DNA of 64,000 nt from Phytophthora hibernalis. Its lineage: Eukaryota > Oomycota > Peronosporomycetes > Peronosporales > Peronosporaceae. The stretch spans positions 1,116,001 to 1,180,000 of the forward strand of contig JAAKBF010000221.1 in assembly GCA_012656075.1 (NCBI GenBank), in the 5' to 3' direction. A program made the position numbers and the translations under genes. The notes beneath the pieces are model-generated. The model ran no database searches. It saw only the letters and a list, made by a program, of their open reading frames with translations, and was not told where the DNA came from. Shown here piece after piece: positions 1-10,754 of this stretch; positions within the stretch are counted from its first letter, which is position 1; each line of letters opens with the position of its first letter.

Positions 1-1783
1 GAGTGAGGAGAGGGATGCATAACGTGTTGCTGTGGTCGCTCATTCTGCCTATTGTTATCTATACGTGTACCACGTTTTTAAGTAAGTTTTTTAGAACTGA
101 TCCTGTTGTGAGATGCGAGCTGTGAGCTGGACGGCGAAAGTTTTGGGCAACTGGAACGGGGCGCTCGGTGCATTACACATAAATTGATCGATCGCGTGGA
201 CGAACAGCTTCAACGAGGGACCCTATGCCAAGCGAGACCTGAGACGAGGAGGAACGAAGCAATCGCCCGACGACAGCAGCAATGTGGACCGCCGAAGCAA
301 ATGCACGAGAAGTTCTTCTCTACAGACGACACCGAAGCGGGGCATCGCATTCCGGAGATGTCGTCACCGGCGTCAGCAGATTAATCACCTAAAAGAACGG
401 GTCGCGACACGCAATTTCAGTACACGCAGCGGGAAATTGCCTTTACTGGCGGCCCGCCTCACCCCAACGGCAAAAACATGCCGCGAACTGTACCACGCGA
501 TCGGGGATCAGCCAGCACTGCTTGCCCAGCAGCAGTGAACGGCGAGGGGTATCCCGATGGGGATCGCGGCGTCGGAGCACGTGCCTTCCTCCAGTCGGTG
601 CTGCTGGATTGCACTGGCAAGGCTTCGTGCAAGCCGCAAGCCGGGTTTTTCTCTGAGAAGCGCGTTTGTGGCGCAATCGCTGTCTTTGCTTGCTGGCAAT
701 GGAGCAAGTTCAAGCAGGACGTCGAGGTGTTGCAGTCAGCCCTCTGAAACTCACGTTCATATATGAGGAGGCTTTTGGAAGACTCTTGACGCATGAAAGC
801 AGCGGCTCAGTGCTTTTAGTTGGTCAAAAGCCCGACATCGCGCAATGTCTGACTGGCGTGGCGAGAATGATTTACTTTTCGCCACAAGACTGAAGTCGGA
901 CCAGCAGAGCCATCGACTCGAGGATCCCGCCCAGACACATTAGTCGCGCCTGGCTCATTTCTCCGGCTTTAGCAAATCGCGCTGACGACGATTAAGCAGC
1001 GAATTTCGCCGCAGACGTCCTGTCGCCGCAGACGTCCTGGCAGGACTCCTGCAGGGTCATATAAAGTCATGAAACCCCGATTTCCACGGTTGCTGTTAGA
1101 GTGCATGGCAAAGCGGTTGGTGGTGGCACCACCACTTAGTAAGAGCACGTATCCGCGGTTGCGGCTCACTGTGCGCAGGGTGATCCCTGCTGATGATAGC
1201 GATGGCACCAATCGATTGATCCTCAATCGACTTTGGTGGATCATCTCAGCCGAGTCGGAGGAAGCCGGCAAGGACTTGGCCCATCTAGCCAAACGAGGTG
1301 TTCGGTCTCCGATGTGATTGGTCTTCTGCACGCGTCGCACTGGCTGGGCTCTGCGCCGACAATATGTAGCTGAGCCGGAGCGCTGGGAGCCGACCGGGTC
1401 CAGCATTTTGGTGTTTGCACCCTGTGTGTTATCCGGTGATCCTGCGAGATCGCATTCATGTCAACTAGACCAAGCAATTAGTTTCGGTGGTCTTTGGGTT
1501 TATAATCAGTCTCCGATTCCGCACATTGATATCATGTTTGACGGAGACCGTCTTGAAAGCTGTTCGGTCAGGTGTAGCTTCAATATCCTGATGACGCATC
1601 CTCAACATATCAGAGGGGTCCGACGTTGCAAAGGTGGCCGTGCTCATGGCCGTCCGTTGGGCACCACGGCGTTAATTCTTACATGGCGCACCTCCGTACT
1701 GACCGGGACCTCAGCCTTTCAATGGCCCAGCGAGACCCACTCGCTCGGTTCACTGCAGTGGAGCAGCAGGCAGCTTTGGTTCT
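1..1783. other. Left-end region with no recognised gene
   Basis: Several open frames of 60-145 codons exist on both strands, but none shows a recognisable domain, a consistent start context or a repeated family pattern. A 17-bp unit (TCGCCGCAGACGTCCTG) is present twice in direct tandem at 1006-1022 and 1023-1039. The last part is the 5' flank of the first oxidase-ZIP gene. Confidence 0.5.
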
Positions 1784-1785
1784 CG

Positions 1786-1801
1786 TCTCATTCTGCAATT
1801 C
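1786..1801 (+). promoter_or_regulatory. Oomycete initiator (Inr) motif of oxidase-ZIP copy A
   Basis: TCTCATTCTGCAATTC matches the oomycete initiator consensus GCTCATTYBNNNWTTY at all but the first base. It lies about 40 bp before the ATG at 1840. Near-identical motifs precede the other two copies, which supports transcription starting here and the choice of ATG 1840 rather than the in-frame ATG at 1318. Confidence 0.6.
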
Positions 1802-1839
1802 GCAGGCTTCCGAGTACTCCACCACCTCGAACGCCAGCC

Positions 1840-4613
1840 ATGCTCACTCGCTCTGCACGGTCGGCAGCTGCAGTGGCAGTCGCCGCCACCGCCGTCTTGG
1901 CCCCCACTGAGGCTCTCGAGAACCTCAAAACCGACTGGGACGCCTACGTCAGCGAGTTGCCCATTCCGGAGGTCATCGACCTGACTGCCGGAGGGTCCAT
2001 CGACATGCAAATTGGTCGCGCCTCGCACAACTGGACCGAGGACGGATCCATCTCGGGTGACATCTACGGCTACGCCCTCACGAACTCGACGCCCACCATG
2101 CCCGGCCCGACCATCAAGGTCGCTAGGGGCGTACCGACCACCATCACGTGGCACAACGAACTGACCCAGCCGCACCTACTGCAAAACAATGTCGAGGACT
2201 CGCTTAACAACGTCGAGTCTGCGTGTTATCCGTACTGCGGTGTACCGGTTGTCACTCACGTGCACGGACTCGAGTCACCTCCCGAGTTCGATGGACTGCC
2301 GTACCGGTCCATCTACAAGAACCAGTCGCAGGAGTTCCACTACTACAACAACCAGTCCGCGTCCACTAAGCTCTACCACGACCACTGAATGGTCTCACAC
2401 GCCTCAACACTTGGGCTGGTCTCATGGGCGGCTACATCATCGTCGATGAAGAGCTCGAGGCGTCCATCAACATGGACATTGAGACGGATATCCCTCTGCT
2501 TTTGACCGACCGCTTGATCAACACTACGGGTGACATCATGTACTCGGACGACAACTGTAACGAAGGCGCGACCGAGTGGGTCCCCGAGTCCTTCGGCTCT
2601 GTGAACCTGGTGAACGGTGTCGTGATGCCGTACGTCGAGGTACCTCCCGCTCAAGTGCGCTTCCGGATGATCAACGTCGCCAACGCGCGTCACTACAACA
2701 TCTCGGTGCCTTTCAAGGACAAGTGTGTGATCGTTGCCAGCGACTCCGGTTTCGTGCAGGAGCCCGAGTCGTTCAGTGACTACCTCGTCCTCTTCCCGTT
2801 CGAGCGCATTGAGTTCGTCTGCGATTTCACTAACGACACGAACGGCACAACATACGACCTCGAGGATAACCAAACGGCTGACCAGCCTACGGTTTACGAT
2901 GTGCGCATCATGCGGATCCGCGTTGCCGAGAGCTTGAAGACGGACACGATGGAGTACCGCGAAATTCCGTCGACTCTGGTGAAGTACAAGTCGCTGAAGG
3001 CGCTGTACGAGGCCGGTGGTAAGGAGCGCACCGTCATCCTCGGAGAAATGGACACCGCTCTGCAGTGCCCTCTGTACGACATGATCATGTACCGGTCGCA
3101 GCAGATCAACATGACAACCATTACGGGTAGTTTACACTGCACGAAGGGCACGGTAGAAAAGTGGAATTTCCAGAACCCCACCGATGACCCGCACCCTTTC
3201 CACTGGCACTTGGTCAACGCTCAATGTGGTGACACGGAAGAAACCATCGACACGAACCACCTGAAGGATGTTGCCAAGATCCCGAACGCCGGTGTCCGCG
3301 CAACGGATACGATCACCCAGGTTTGTTACGTGGCTTGCACCCCAGACGAATATCTCATCGCCAACAGCACTCGCGGTGCCAAGGACTACGGTTTCGACAC
3401 GACGGAGCCCTATGTTGCTCACTGTCACATCTTGGAGCACGAAGAAAACGCGATGATGAGTTGGTTCAAGATCATGGATGTGGACGACGGCTACGCAGAC
3501 GATAATGGTATCACTGCGGGCACGGAGATCACCAACACGGTGATCGCTACGGCCATGGGAATGAGTGTGCTGGGTGGTATCGCTACCACGTTGTCGGTGC
3601 TCGTGATTTCGGTGGAGCGGTTGAAGTTCCTTGCTGACCCGCGATCGCTTTCGATCGCCTTTGCTCTGTCTGCTGGTGTCATGATCTTCATAGCCTTTGC
3701 TGATCTGTACGCTGAGGCTCTAACATACTTCCGTGCCGCATTCACCCCTGGCACGTCAGATCCGGAGGCCTACGAACACGGTGGCAGTACTACGTCTACC
3801 GGTGTATGCGATGACACTTGCAACGGCAACACGTATTTGGCCGCCACGGGAGTCTTCTTCGTGGGAATGGCTATCATTTTGTTGGTGGAGTGGTTGGTGC
3901 ACTCGGTTTTCGAGCGTAAGGATAGAGCTGCTGCAGCCGCTGCTAACGCTGACCTGGAGCTGGCTCAGGCGGACGCTGAGAAGGCCATGATGGCGGATGA
4001 TGGCACGGAGAAGGCCAACAATTTGCATATCGCCTCCCCGGTACCTGGTACACCACTTCCTAACGATGGACGGCGCCAGGAGCTTGCAAGCCCCGCGACT
4101 GAAGAGTCCAATGCTCTCCTTGCCGAGGAGCGAAAGGTGAAGGAGGAGTATCGTCGTGCGGGTGTGCTGACTGGTATCGCCATTGCTATTCACAACTTCC
4201 CCGAGGGTTTGGCACTGTTTGTGTCGTCGCTTGCTGGTCTTCGCACGGGAATTGTGCTTTCGGTTGGTATCATTCTGCACAACTTCCCTGAGGGTGTCGC
4301 TGTGGCTGCACCTGTGTACTACGCTACGGGAAGCAAGGTTGAGGCGTTCAAGTGGACGATCATCAGTGGTTTCGCCCAGGTTCTTGGAGCTGGTATCGGC
4401 TGGGCTGCTGTTTCGGGCGGCATGAGCTACGCCCTCGAAGCCACGTTGTACGCGTTGGTTGCTGGTATGCTGGTGTGTATCACCGCAAAGGAGTTGCTAC
4501 CTGGTGCATACAAGTTCGATCCGAGCGGCAAGCTGTTCGTGCCGTCCTTCTTCGTTGGTATCGCCATCATTGCGCTGAGTCTTGTGGCTCTTAACTACGC
4601 AGGATCAAGCTAA
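1840..4613 (+). CDS. Multicopper oxidase-ZIP metal transporter fusion, copy A (one frame break)
   Basis: This encodes about 924 residues once one base missing at about 2386 is allowed for. A hydrophobic N-terminal leader suggests secretion. The oxidase part carries four copper blocks: HVHG (140-143), YHDH (179-182), HPFHWH (452-457) and HCHILEHEENAMM (528-540), which together would supply type 1, 2 and 3 copper ligands. From about residue 568 there are eight predicted membrane helices of the ZIP family, with the metal-site motif HNFPEG twice (785-790 and 814-819) after a variable, Ala- and acid-rich loop. By family knowledge the oxidase would oxidise a substrate or metal outside the cell and the ZIP part would import divalent metal; the coupling is inference. 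The break falls exactly after YHDH, where the copies otherwise continue in step. Copy A faces copy B tail to tail with 89 bp between them. Which metal is used cannot be read from the sequence. Confidence 0.88.
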
Positions 4614-4702
4614 GTGCAAAATCAACAAACACTATAAACCAAAAAAATAATGCAGTCTGTCAATTGATTTCCAAGAACACGTTTGTGGGCGGCGGCTATC
4701 TT

Positions 4703-7410
4703 CTAGCTGGAGCCGGCATACTTCAGAGCCATGATACTGAATGCGATGATCGCCATGCCACCGAAAAAGGCTTTCACAAACACTTTCCCCTTCGGGTCAA
4801 ACTTGTAGGCACCCTTGATCAGCTCCTTCACCGTAATACACACCAACATACCAGCAACAACTCCGTAGAGTGATGCTTGGAGCCCAAAGCTCATGCCACC
4901 AGAAACAGCAGCCCAACCAATTGCAGCTCCGCAAGGCTGAGCAATTCCGCTCAATGCCGTCCACTTGAAAGCTTCCATCTTACTGCCCGTGGCGTAATAT
5001 ACCGGAGCAGCGATGGCAACTCCCTCGGGGAAGTTATGCAAGATAATTCCGATGGAGAGCACGACACCCGATCGAAGTCCAGAGAGTGAGGACACGAAGA
5101 GGGCGAGTCCTTCTGGAAAGTTGTGAATAGCCACAGCAATGCCTGTCATGACACCAGCGCGACGGAATTCCTCCTTCGCTTTTAGTCCTGGTACAACAGG
5201 GGTAGTACTCTCTCCATGGCGTGGGCTCTCCAGTTCGCAACCTTGATCACCCGTTAAGCTATCAAACGCCGGGGACTCGATTGCGACCTTGGCGCCATCC
5301 TCCAAGTCCTCATTCGCGTTCTTCTCGGGTTTGTTGTTCTTGTTTCGGTCGAAGACACCGTGAACCACGAACTCTACGAAGAGAATGATCAGTACACCAC
5401 CAAAAAATGCTGCCACCGTGGTCAAGTACGCGTTGCCGTTGCATACATTGTCACAAACACCACCAGTTGACGTGCCACCTTTTTCGTACGCCTCTGGATC
5501 CACAGCACCTGGTGTGTAAGACGCTCGGTAGAATACCAACGCCTCACCGAAGAGATCAGCAAGGCCGATGAACAGCATCACACCCGAGGATAGTGCAAAA
5601 GCCACAGCCAGAGCTGTCGGGCTTGCCAAGAAGTTCAAGCTTTTCACGGAAATCACCAAAATCGAGAGAGTTGTAGCAAGTCCACCTAGCACACTCATGC
5701 ACATGGCAGTAGCAATGACCGTATTGGTGATCTGCGTACCAGGCGTGATACCATTGTCGTCCGCGTAGCCATCATCTACATCCATGATGTTGAAATATGC
5801 CATCATGGCGTTCTCTTCGTGCTCCAAGATGTGACAGTGAGCAACGTACGGGTCCTTAGTTTCAAAATTGAACTCCTTGGAACCACGGGTGCTGCCCTCT
5901 AGCAAATACTCCCCAGGAGTACACGCCACATAGCAAACTTGGGTAATTGTGTCAGGTGCGCGATCACCGGCATTCGGGATCACAACCACATCCTTGAGCT
6001 CGTTCGTGTTCACTGTTTCTTCGGTCTCACCGCACTGCGCGTTGATAACATGCCAATGAAACGGGTGTGGGTCATCAGTGGGGTTCTTGAAATTCCATTT
6101 CTCAACCGTTCCCTTCGTGCAGTGCAGGTGTCCGGTGATTCCCGACGTGTTTACTTGCTGCGATCTGTACATTAGCAGACTCATGGATGGACACAGAAGT
6201 GTTTCCTCGACTTCCCCCAAAACAAAGTGCGCTCTTTTCCTCCAGCCTCGTACAGCTCCTTCAACGACTTGTAATTGGTCAGGGTGGACGGGATCTCGCG
6301 CACCTTCATCGTATTTGTCTTCAAGCTGGCATCAACACGCAACTGCATCACGCGAGGGTCATATGTCGTTGCTTGGGCAGAAGTTTGCTTGTCGATAAGG
6401 TCGTAGGTGGTGCCATCCGCGACATCAGCGAAATTGCACACAAATTCAACACGTTCAAACGGGAACACAACAAGATCTGCAGCCAATACTGTCGGCGAAC
6501 CCACGTAGCCTGAATCCGTTGCCACCACCTTGCATTTGTCCGCAAAAGGAACAGTCAAATTATAGTGACGAGCGTTGGCGACGTTCACAAGGCGGAAGCG
6601 TACTTGGGCAGGAGGAACCTTGACGTACGGCATAACCACACCATTCACCAGATTGACGGTGCCGAAGGACTCGGGCACCCAGAGTGTGGCACCTTCATTG
6701 CAGTTGTCATCCGAGTACATGATCTTGCCGGAGTTGCTGATTAGTCGATCTGCCAGCGCAAGCGGGATATCCGTTTCAATATCAAGGTTGAATGCCTTGT
6801 CAGACTCGGCGTCTTCGATGATGTACAGCCCAACGAGACCAGCCCACGTGTTGAGCCTCGTGAGGCCGTTTGAGTGATCGTGATATGTTTTCGTGGAGCC
6901 CGACTGGTTGTTGCGGTAGTGGAATTCCTGCGTCTGGTTCTTGTAGATAGATAAGAACGGCAGTCCGTCGTATCTCGCGGGCGATTCCATACCGTGAACG
7001 TGCGTGACGACGGGTACCCCACAATAGGGATAGCATTGAGAAGCCTGCTGCGTTAGTGTCAATTGAACACTTTCTTGCAATAGGTGGGGAGCGTCGAGTT
7101 CATTGTACCAGGTGATGTTGACGGGTACGCCCTTGGCGACCTTGATAGTGGGTCCCGGAAATGACGGTGTCTCGTTCTTGAGTGCATATCCGTAGATGGC
7201 ACCCGAAATGGACCCGTCACCCGTCCAGTTGTGTGTTGAACGGCCAATCTGCATTTCAATGGCACCTCCACTGGTCAAGTCGATCACTTTTGGAATGGGT
7301 AGCTCACTGATGTACGCTTGCCAGTCTTCTTTGAGGTCCGTGAGCGCATTGACCGGTGACGAGACACTCCAAGCCCCGGTCACTGCTACAGCGGCACCAA
7401 GGAAGCGCAT
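4703..7410 (-). CDS. Multicopper oxidase-ZIP metal transporter fusion, copy B (one frame break)
   Basis: This has the same architecture as copy A and encodes about 902 residues. It begins at ATG 7410 with an N-terminal hydrophobic segment, followed by conserved cupredoxin domains with HVHG, YHDH, HPFHWH and HCHILEHEENAMM, then a ZIP domain with two HNFPEG motifs. One base, an A in a TTGATTTTGG context judging from copy C, is missing near 6228-6232. That splits the reading into 4703-6220 and 6181-7410. The ZIP half is nearly the same as in copy C, so B and C are closer to each other than to A. An initiator motif lies 66 bp upstream. Everything outside the single break is conserved, so a sequencing deletion is as likely as true loss of function. 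The 538 bp between B and C hold the B promoter and the C 3' flank. Confidence 0.86.
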
Positions 7411-7475
7411 GGTTATGGGTCTTGTATTAGCGATTCACCTGTTGCAGATTGCCGGTGAGGTGGTGTCGTAGAGCG

Positions 7476-7491
7476 GGAAAGTCGGAATGAG
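7476..7491 (-). promoter_or_regulatory. Oomycete initiator motif of copy B
   Basis: Read on the minus strand, CCTCATTCCGACTTTC matches GCTCATTYBNNNWTTY except at its first base. It is 66 bp upstream of ATG 7410. Confidence 0.6.
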
Positions 7492-7948
7492 GGACTGGTG
7501 CCAAGGACTCGGGTCTGGGACGCACGCTTCTCTGAACATGTTGGTTGGATGCAGACAACGCGAAACGAAGCGTGAAGTCATGCAGACTTGGTGGTTACTG
7601 AGCCAGCATCTAAGAGACCGTCCAAGTGCTGATGTACTCGTCCTAACGTCGCCATTTTAGAGCGCTTTGGTGCCAGGACACGTGCCCCTGGCCTATGGTT
7701 GTCTTGACGGTGGTGCCTGAAACTACTGCCAACGCGATTGTGACTTTCACCAGTTTTGTTTTTGTTGGCGCTGATATTTTTATATATGCTAGTTGCTGGA
7801 AGTGCTGCTGCGTGTAACCTTCAGCTGAGCTATCCCAAAACTCAGATCACAAAAAGAAGTTGATATTGATGCACTTATGTTGACGATCTCGTCGGTAGGA
7901 CGGTGATTTGCATAAACTTTGTAGCGCTACGATCTTGAGTACGCGAAG

Positions 7949-10654
7949 TTAGCTCGACCCGGCATACTTCAAGGCCATAATACTCAGGGCAATTATTCCC
8001 AGGCCACCAAAGAAAGCCACCACGAATGACTTTCCACTCGGGTCGAACCTATAGGCTCCTGGCAGCAGCTCCTTCACCGTAATGCAGACCAGCATACCAG
8101 CAACAACTCCATAGAGCGAAGCTTCAAGTGTGTAGCTCATACCACCAGAGACAGCAGCCCAACCAATTGCAGCTCCGCAAGGTTGAGCAATTCCGCTCAA
8201 CGCCGTCCACTTGAAAGCTTCCATCTTACTTCCCGTGGCGTAATATACCGGAGCAGCAATGGCGACTCCTCGGGGAAGTTGTGCAAGATAATTCCGATGG
8301 AGAGCACGATACCCGATCGAAGTCCGGAAAGCGAAGACACAAAGAGGGCAAGTCCCTCGGGGAAGTTGTGAATAGCGACGGCAATGCCTGTCATGACACC
8401 AGCCCGGCGGAATTCCTCCTTCTGGCCTTCTTGGTCTTCAAGTAGATTCGAGGATTCGGCCGTTGCCGGACTCTCGAGTTCTCCGTGGTGGCCAGCAGGG
8501 CTGTTCGGGACGGGAGACGAGAAATTGGCCTTGTCACCCTCCTCCATGTCACCAGTACTAACAGGAGCATTGGACTTCACTCCAGATGCTTTCTTCCGCC
8601 CAAACATCGAGTGCACCAAGAACTCAACGAGCAAGATGATTATCACACCGCCGAAGAATGATGCCACCGTGGTCAGGTACGCGTTGCCGTTGCACGTGTT
8701 GTCACAAACACCAGTACTGGTCGATCCACCCTTTTCGTAAGCCTCCGGATCCACGTTTCCGGTCGTGTATGCTGCACGATAGAACGTCAATGCCTCACTG
8801 AACAGGTCTGCAAGACCAATAAACAGCATCACTCCCGACGACAATGCAAACGCCACCGAAAGGGCCATGGGACTCGCCAAGAAGTTCAACCTCTTAACGG
8901 AGATCACCAAGATCGACAATGTCGTGGCAAGACCACCCAATACACTCATGCCCATAGCAGTAGCAATGACTTGGTTGGTGATCTGCGTGCCAGGTGTGAT
9001 GCCATTGTCATCCGCGTAGCCATCGTCAATGTCCATGATGTTAAACCAGGACATCATGGCGTTCTCTTCGTGCTCCAAGATGTGACAGTGAGCAACATAC
9101 GGGTCTGTCGTATCAAAGTTGAACTCCTTGGCCCCACGCTCACTGCCTTCAATCAAATAGTCTCCAGGAGTACACGCCACGTAACACACTTGGGTGATTG
9201 TGTCAGGTGCACGATCACCGGCATTCGGGATCACAACCACGTCCTTGAGCTCGTTCGTGTTCACAGTCTCAACCGATTCACCGCACTGAGCGTTGACCAA
9301 GTGCCAGTGAAACGGGTGCGGGTCGTCGGTGGGGTTCTGGAAATTCCACTTCTCAACCGTTCCCTTGGTGCAGTGAAGGTTACCAGTGATACCCGACGTG
9401 TTGACTTGCTGCGAGCGATACAGAAGCAAACCCATTGTTGGACAAAGCAGAGGCCTCGATTTCTCCCAAAATCAAAGTACGTTCTTTGCCTCCAGCCTCG
9501 TACAGCTCCTTCAGCGACTTGTACGGCGTCAGCGACGATGGAATTTCACGCACCTCCATCGTATCGGTCTTCAAGCTCTCAACGATGCGGAACTGAATAA
9601 TACGGTTATCGTACGGCGTCGCCTGGTCTGACGTTTGCTTATCCTCGAGATTGTACGTCGTACCATTGGCGTCACCACTGAAGTCGCAGATAAATTCCAC
9701 ACGCTCGAACGGGAAAATGACAAGGTCCGCGGTCAACGCCTTTGGCTCCCCAACAAAACCCGAGTCCGTCGCTACCACCTTGCATTTATCGGGGAATGGG
9801 ATAGTCAGGTTGTAGTTGCGAGCATTGGCGGCGTTCACAAGGCGGAAGCGAACTTGCGCAGGAGGCAGCTCAACGTACGGCATCACGACTCCGTTCACCA
9901 AGTTCACAGAGCCGAAGGATTCGGGTATCCACACCGTTGCACCGGCATTGCAGTTGTCGTCCGAGTACATGATCTTGCCGGTGTTGCTGATGAGTCGGTC
10001 GGACAAAATGAGTGGGATGTCCGTCTCAACGTCGAGGTTGAGTGACGATTCAAGTTCATCATCAGTGATGATGTACGCCCCCACGAGACCAGCCCAAGTG
10101 TTGAGGCGCGTGAGCCCGTTCGCGTGATCGTGGTACGTTTTCGTAGACGCCGACTGGTTGTTGAGATAGTGGAATTCCTGCGACTGATTTTTGTAGATGG
10201 ACAAGTACGGGAGACCGTCGTACCTCGCGGGCGATTCCATACCGTGGACGTGAGTCACAACCGGAACACCGCAGTACGGGTAACACGCGGATGCATGTTG
10301 CGTGAGCGTCATCTGGACGCTTTCCTGCAGGAGGTGGGGAGCTTCGAGCTCATTGTACCAAGTGATGTTGATCGGTACACCCCTGGCGACCTTGATGGTG
10401 GGTCCTGGCGTCGTCGGCGTCGAGTTCTTGAGCGCGTACCCGTAGATGGCGCCTGAAATAGTCCCGTCGTCCGTCCAGTTGTGCGTGGAACGGCCGATCT
10501 GCATTTCAATGGCACCTCCGCCGGTCATGTCGAGGACCTCCGGAATGGTCAGGACACTCGTGTAGGCTTCCCAATCAGTCTTGAGGTCGGTGAGCGCGTC
10601 GGCCGGGGACATGATCGCCACAGCGCCAAGCGCCAAAGCTACTGCCGAAAGCAT
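7949..10654 (-). CDS. Multicopper oxidase-ZIP metal transporter fusion, copy C (two frame breaks)
   Basis: This is the third paralogue, about 902 residues when three missing bases are allowed for. I chose ATG 10654 (MLSAVALALGAVAIMSPADA, a good signal-peptide-like leader) rather than the in-frame ATG at 10750, because the initiator motif lies between the two. The four copper motif blocks and both ZIP HNFPEG blocks are recognisable. Two bases are missing near 9445, where a GT repeat looks contracted, and one C is missing near 8266, in the second HNFPEG codon run, compared with the same place in copy B. The gene is head to tail with copy B. The variable loop between ZIP helices 3 and 4 differs most between copies. 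The product should be a membrane protein with its oxidase domain on the extracytoplasmic side. Confidence 0.84.
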
Positions 10655-10703
10655 CGTCTTGTTCGAGAGTGCCGATGCAGGGGTCGAGTGGCGGTTGGAA
10701 GGC

Positions 10704-10719
10704 GAATCGCAGAATGAGA
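10704..10719 (-). promoter_or_regulatory. Oomycete initiator motif of copy C
   Basis: Read on the minus strand, TCTCATTCTGCGATTC matches GCTCATTYBNNNWTTY except at the first base and differs from the copy A motif at a single base. It lies 50 bp upstream of ATG 10654 and downstream of the alternative ATG 10750. Confidence 0.6.
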
Positions 10720-10754
10720 GCGTACAACCGAAGCCCGGCGCAGAAGGCATTGGT

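Noticed and set aside
1318..1839. An upstream in-frame start that would add 174 residues to oxidase-ZIP copy A
   Set aside because: The extension lacks a family match, the initiator motif lies at 1786-1801, and the ATG at 1840 is followed by a signal-peptide-like leader as in the other copies.
10655..10750. An upstream start for oxidase-ZIP copy C at ATG 10750
   Set aside because: The initiator motif at 10704-10719 lies downstream of it, and ATG 10654 gives the leader expected from the paralogues.
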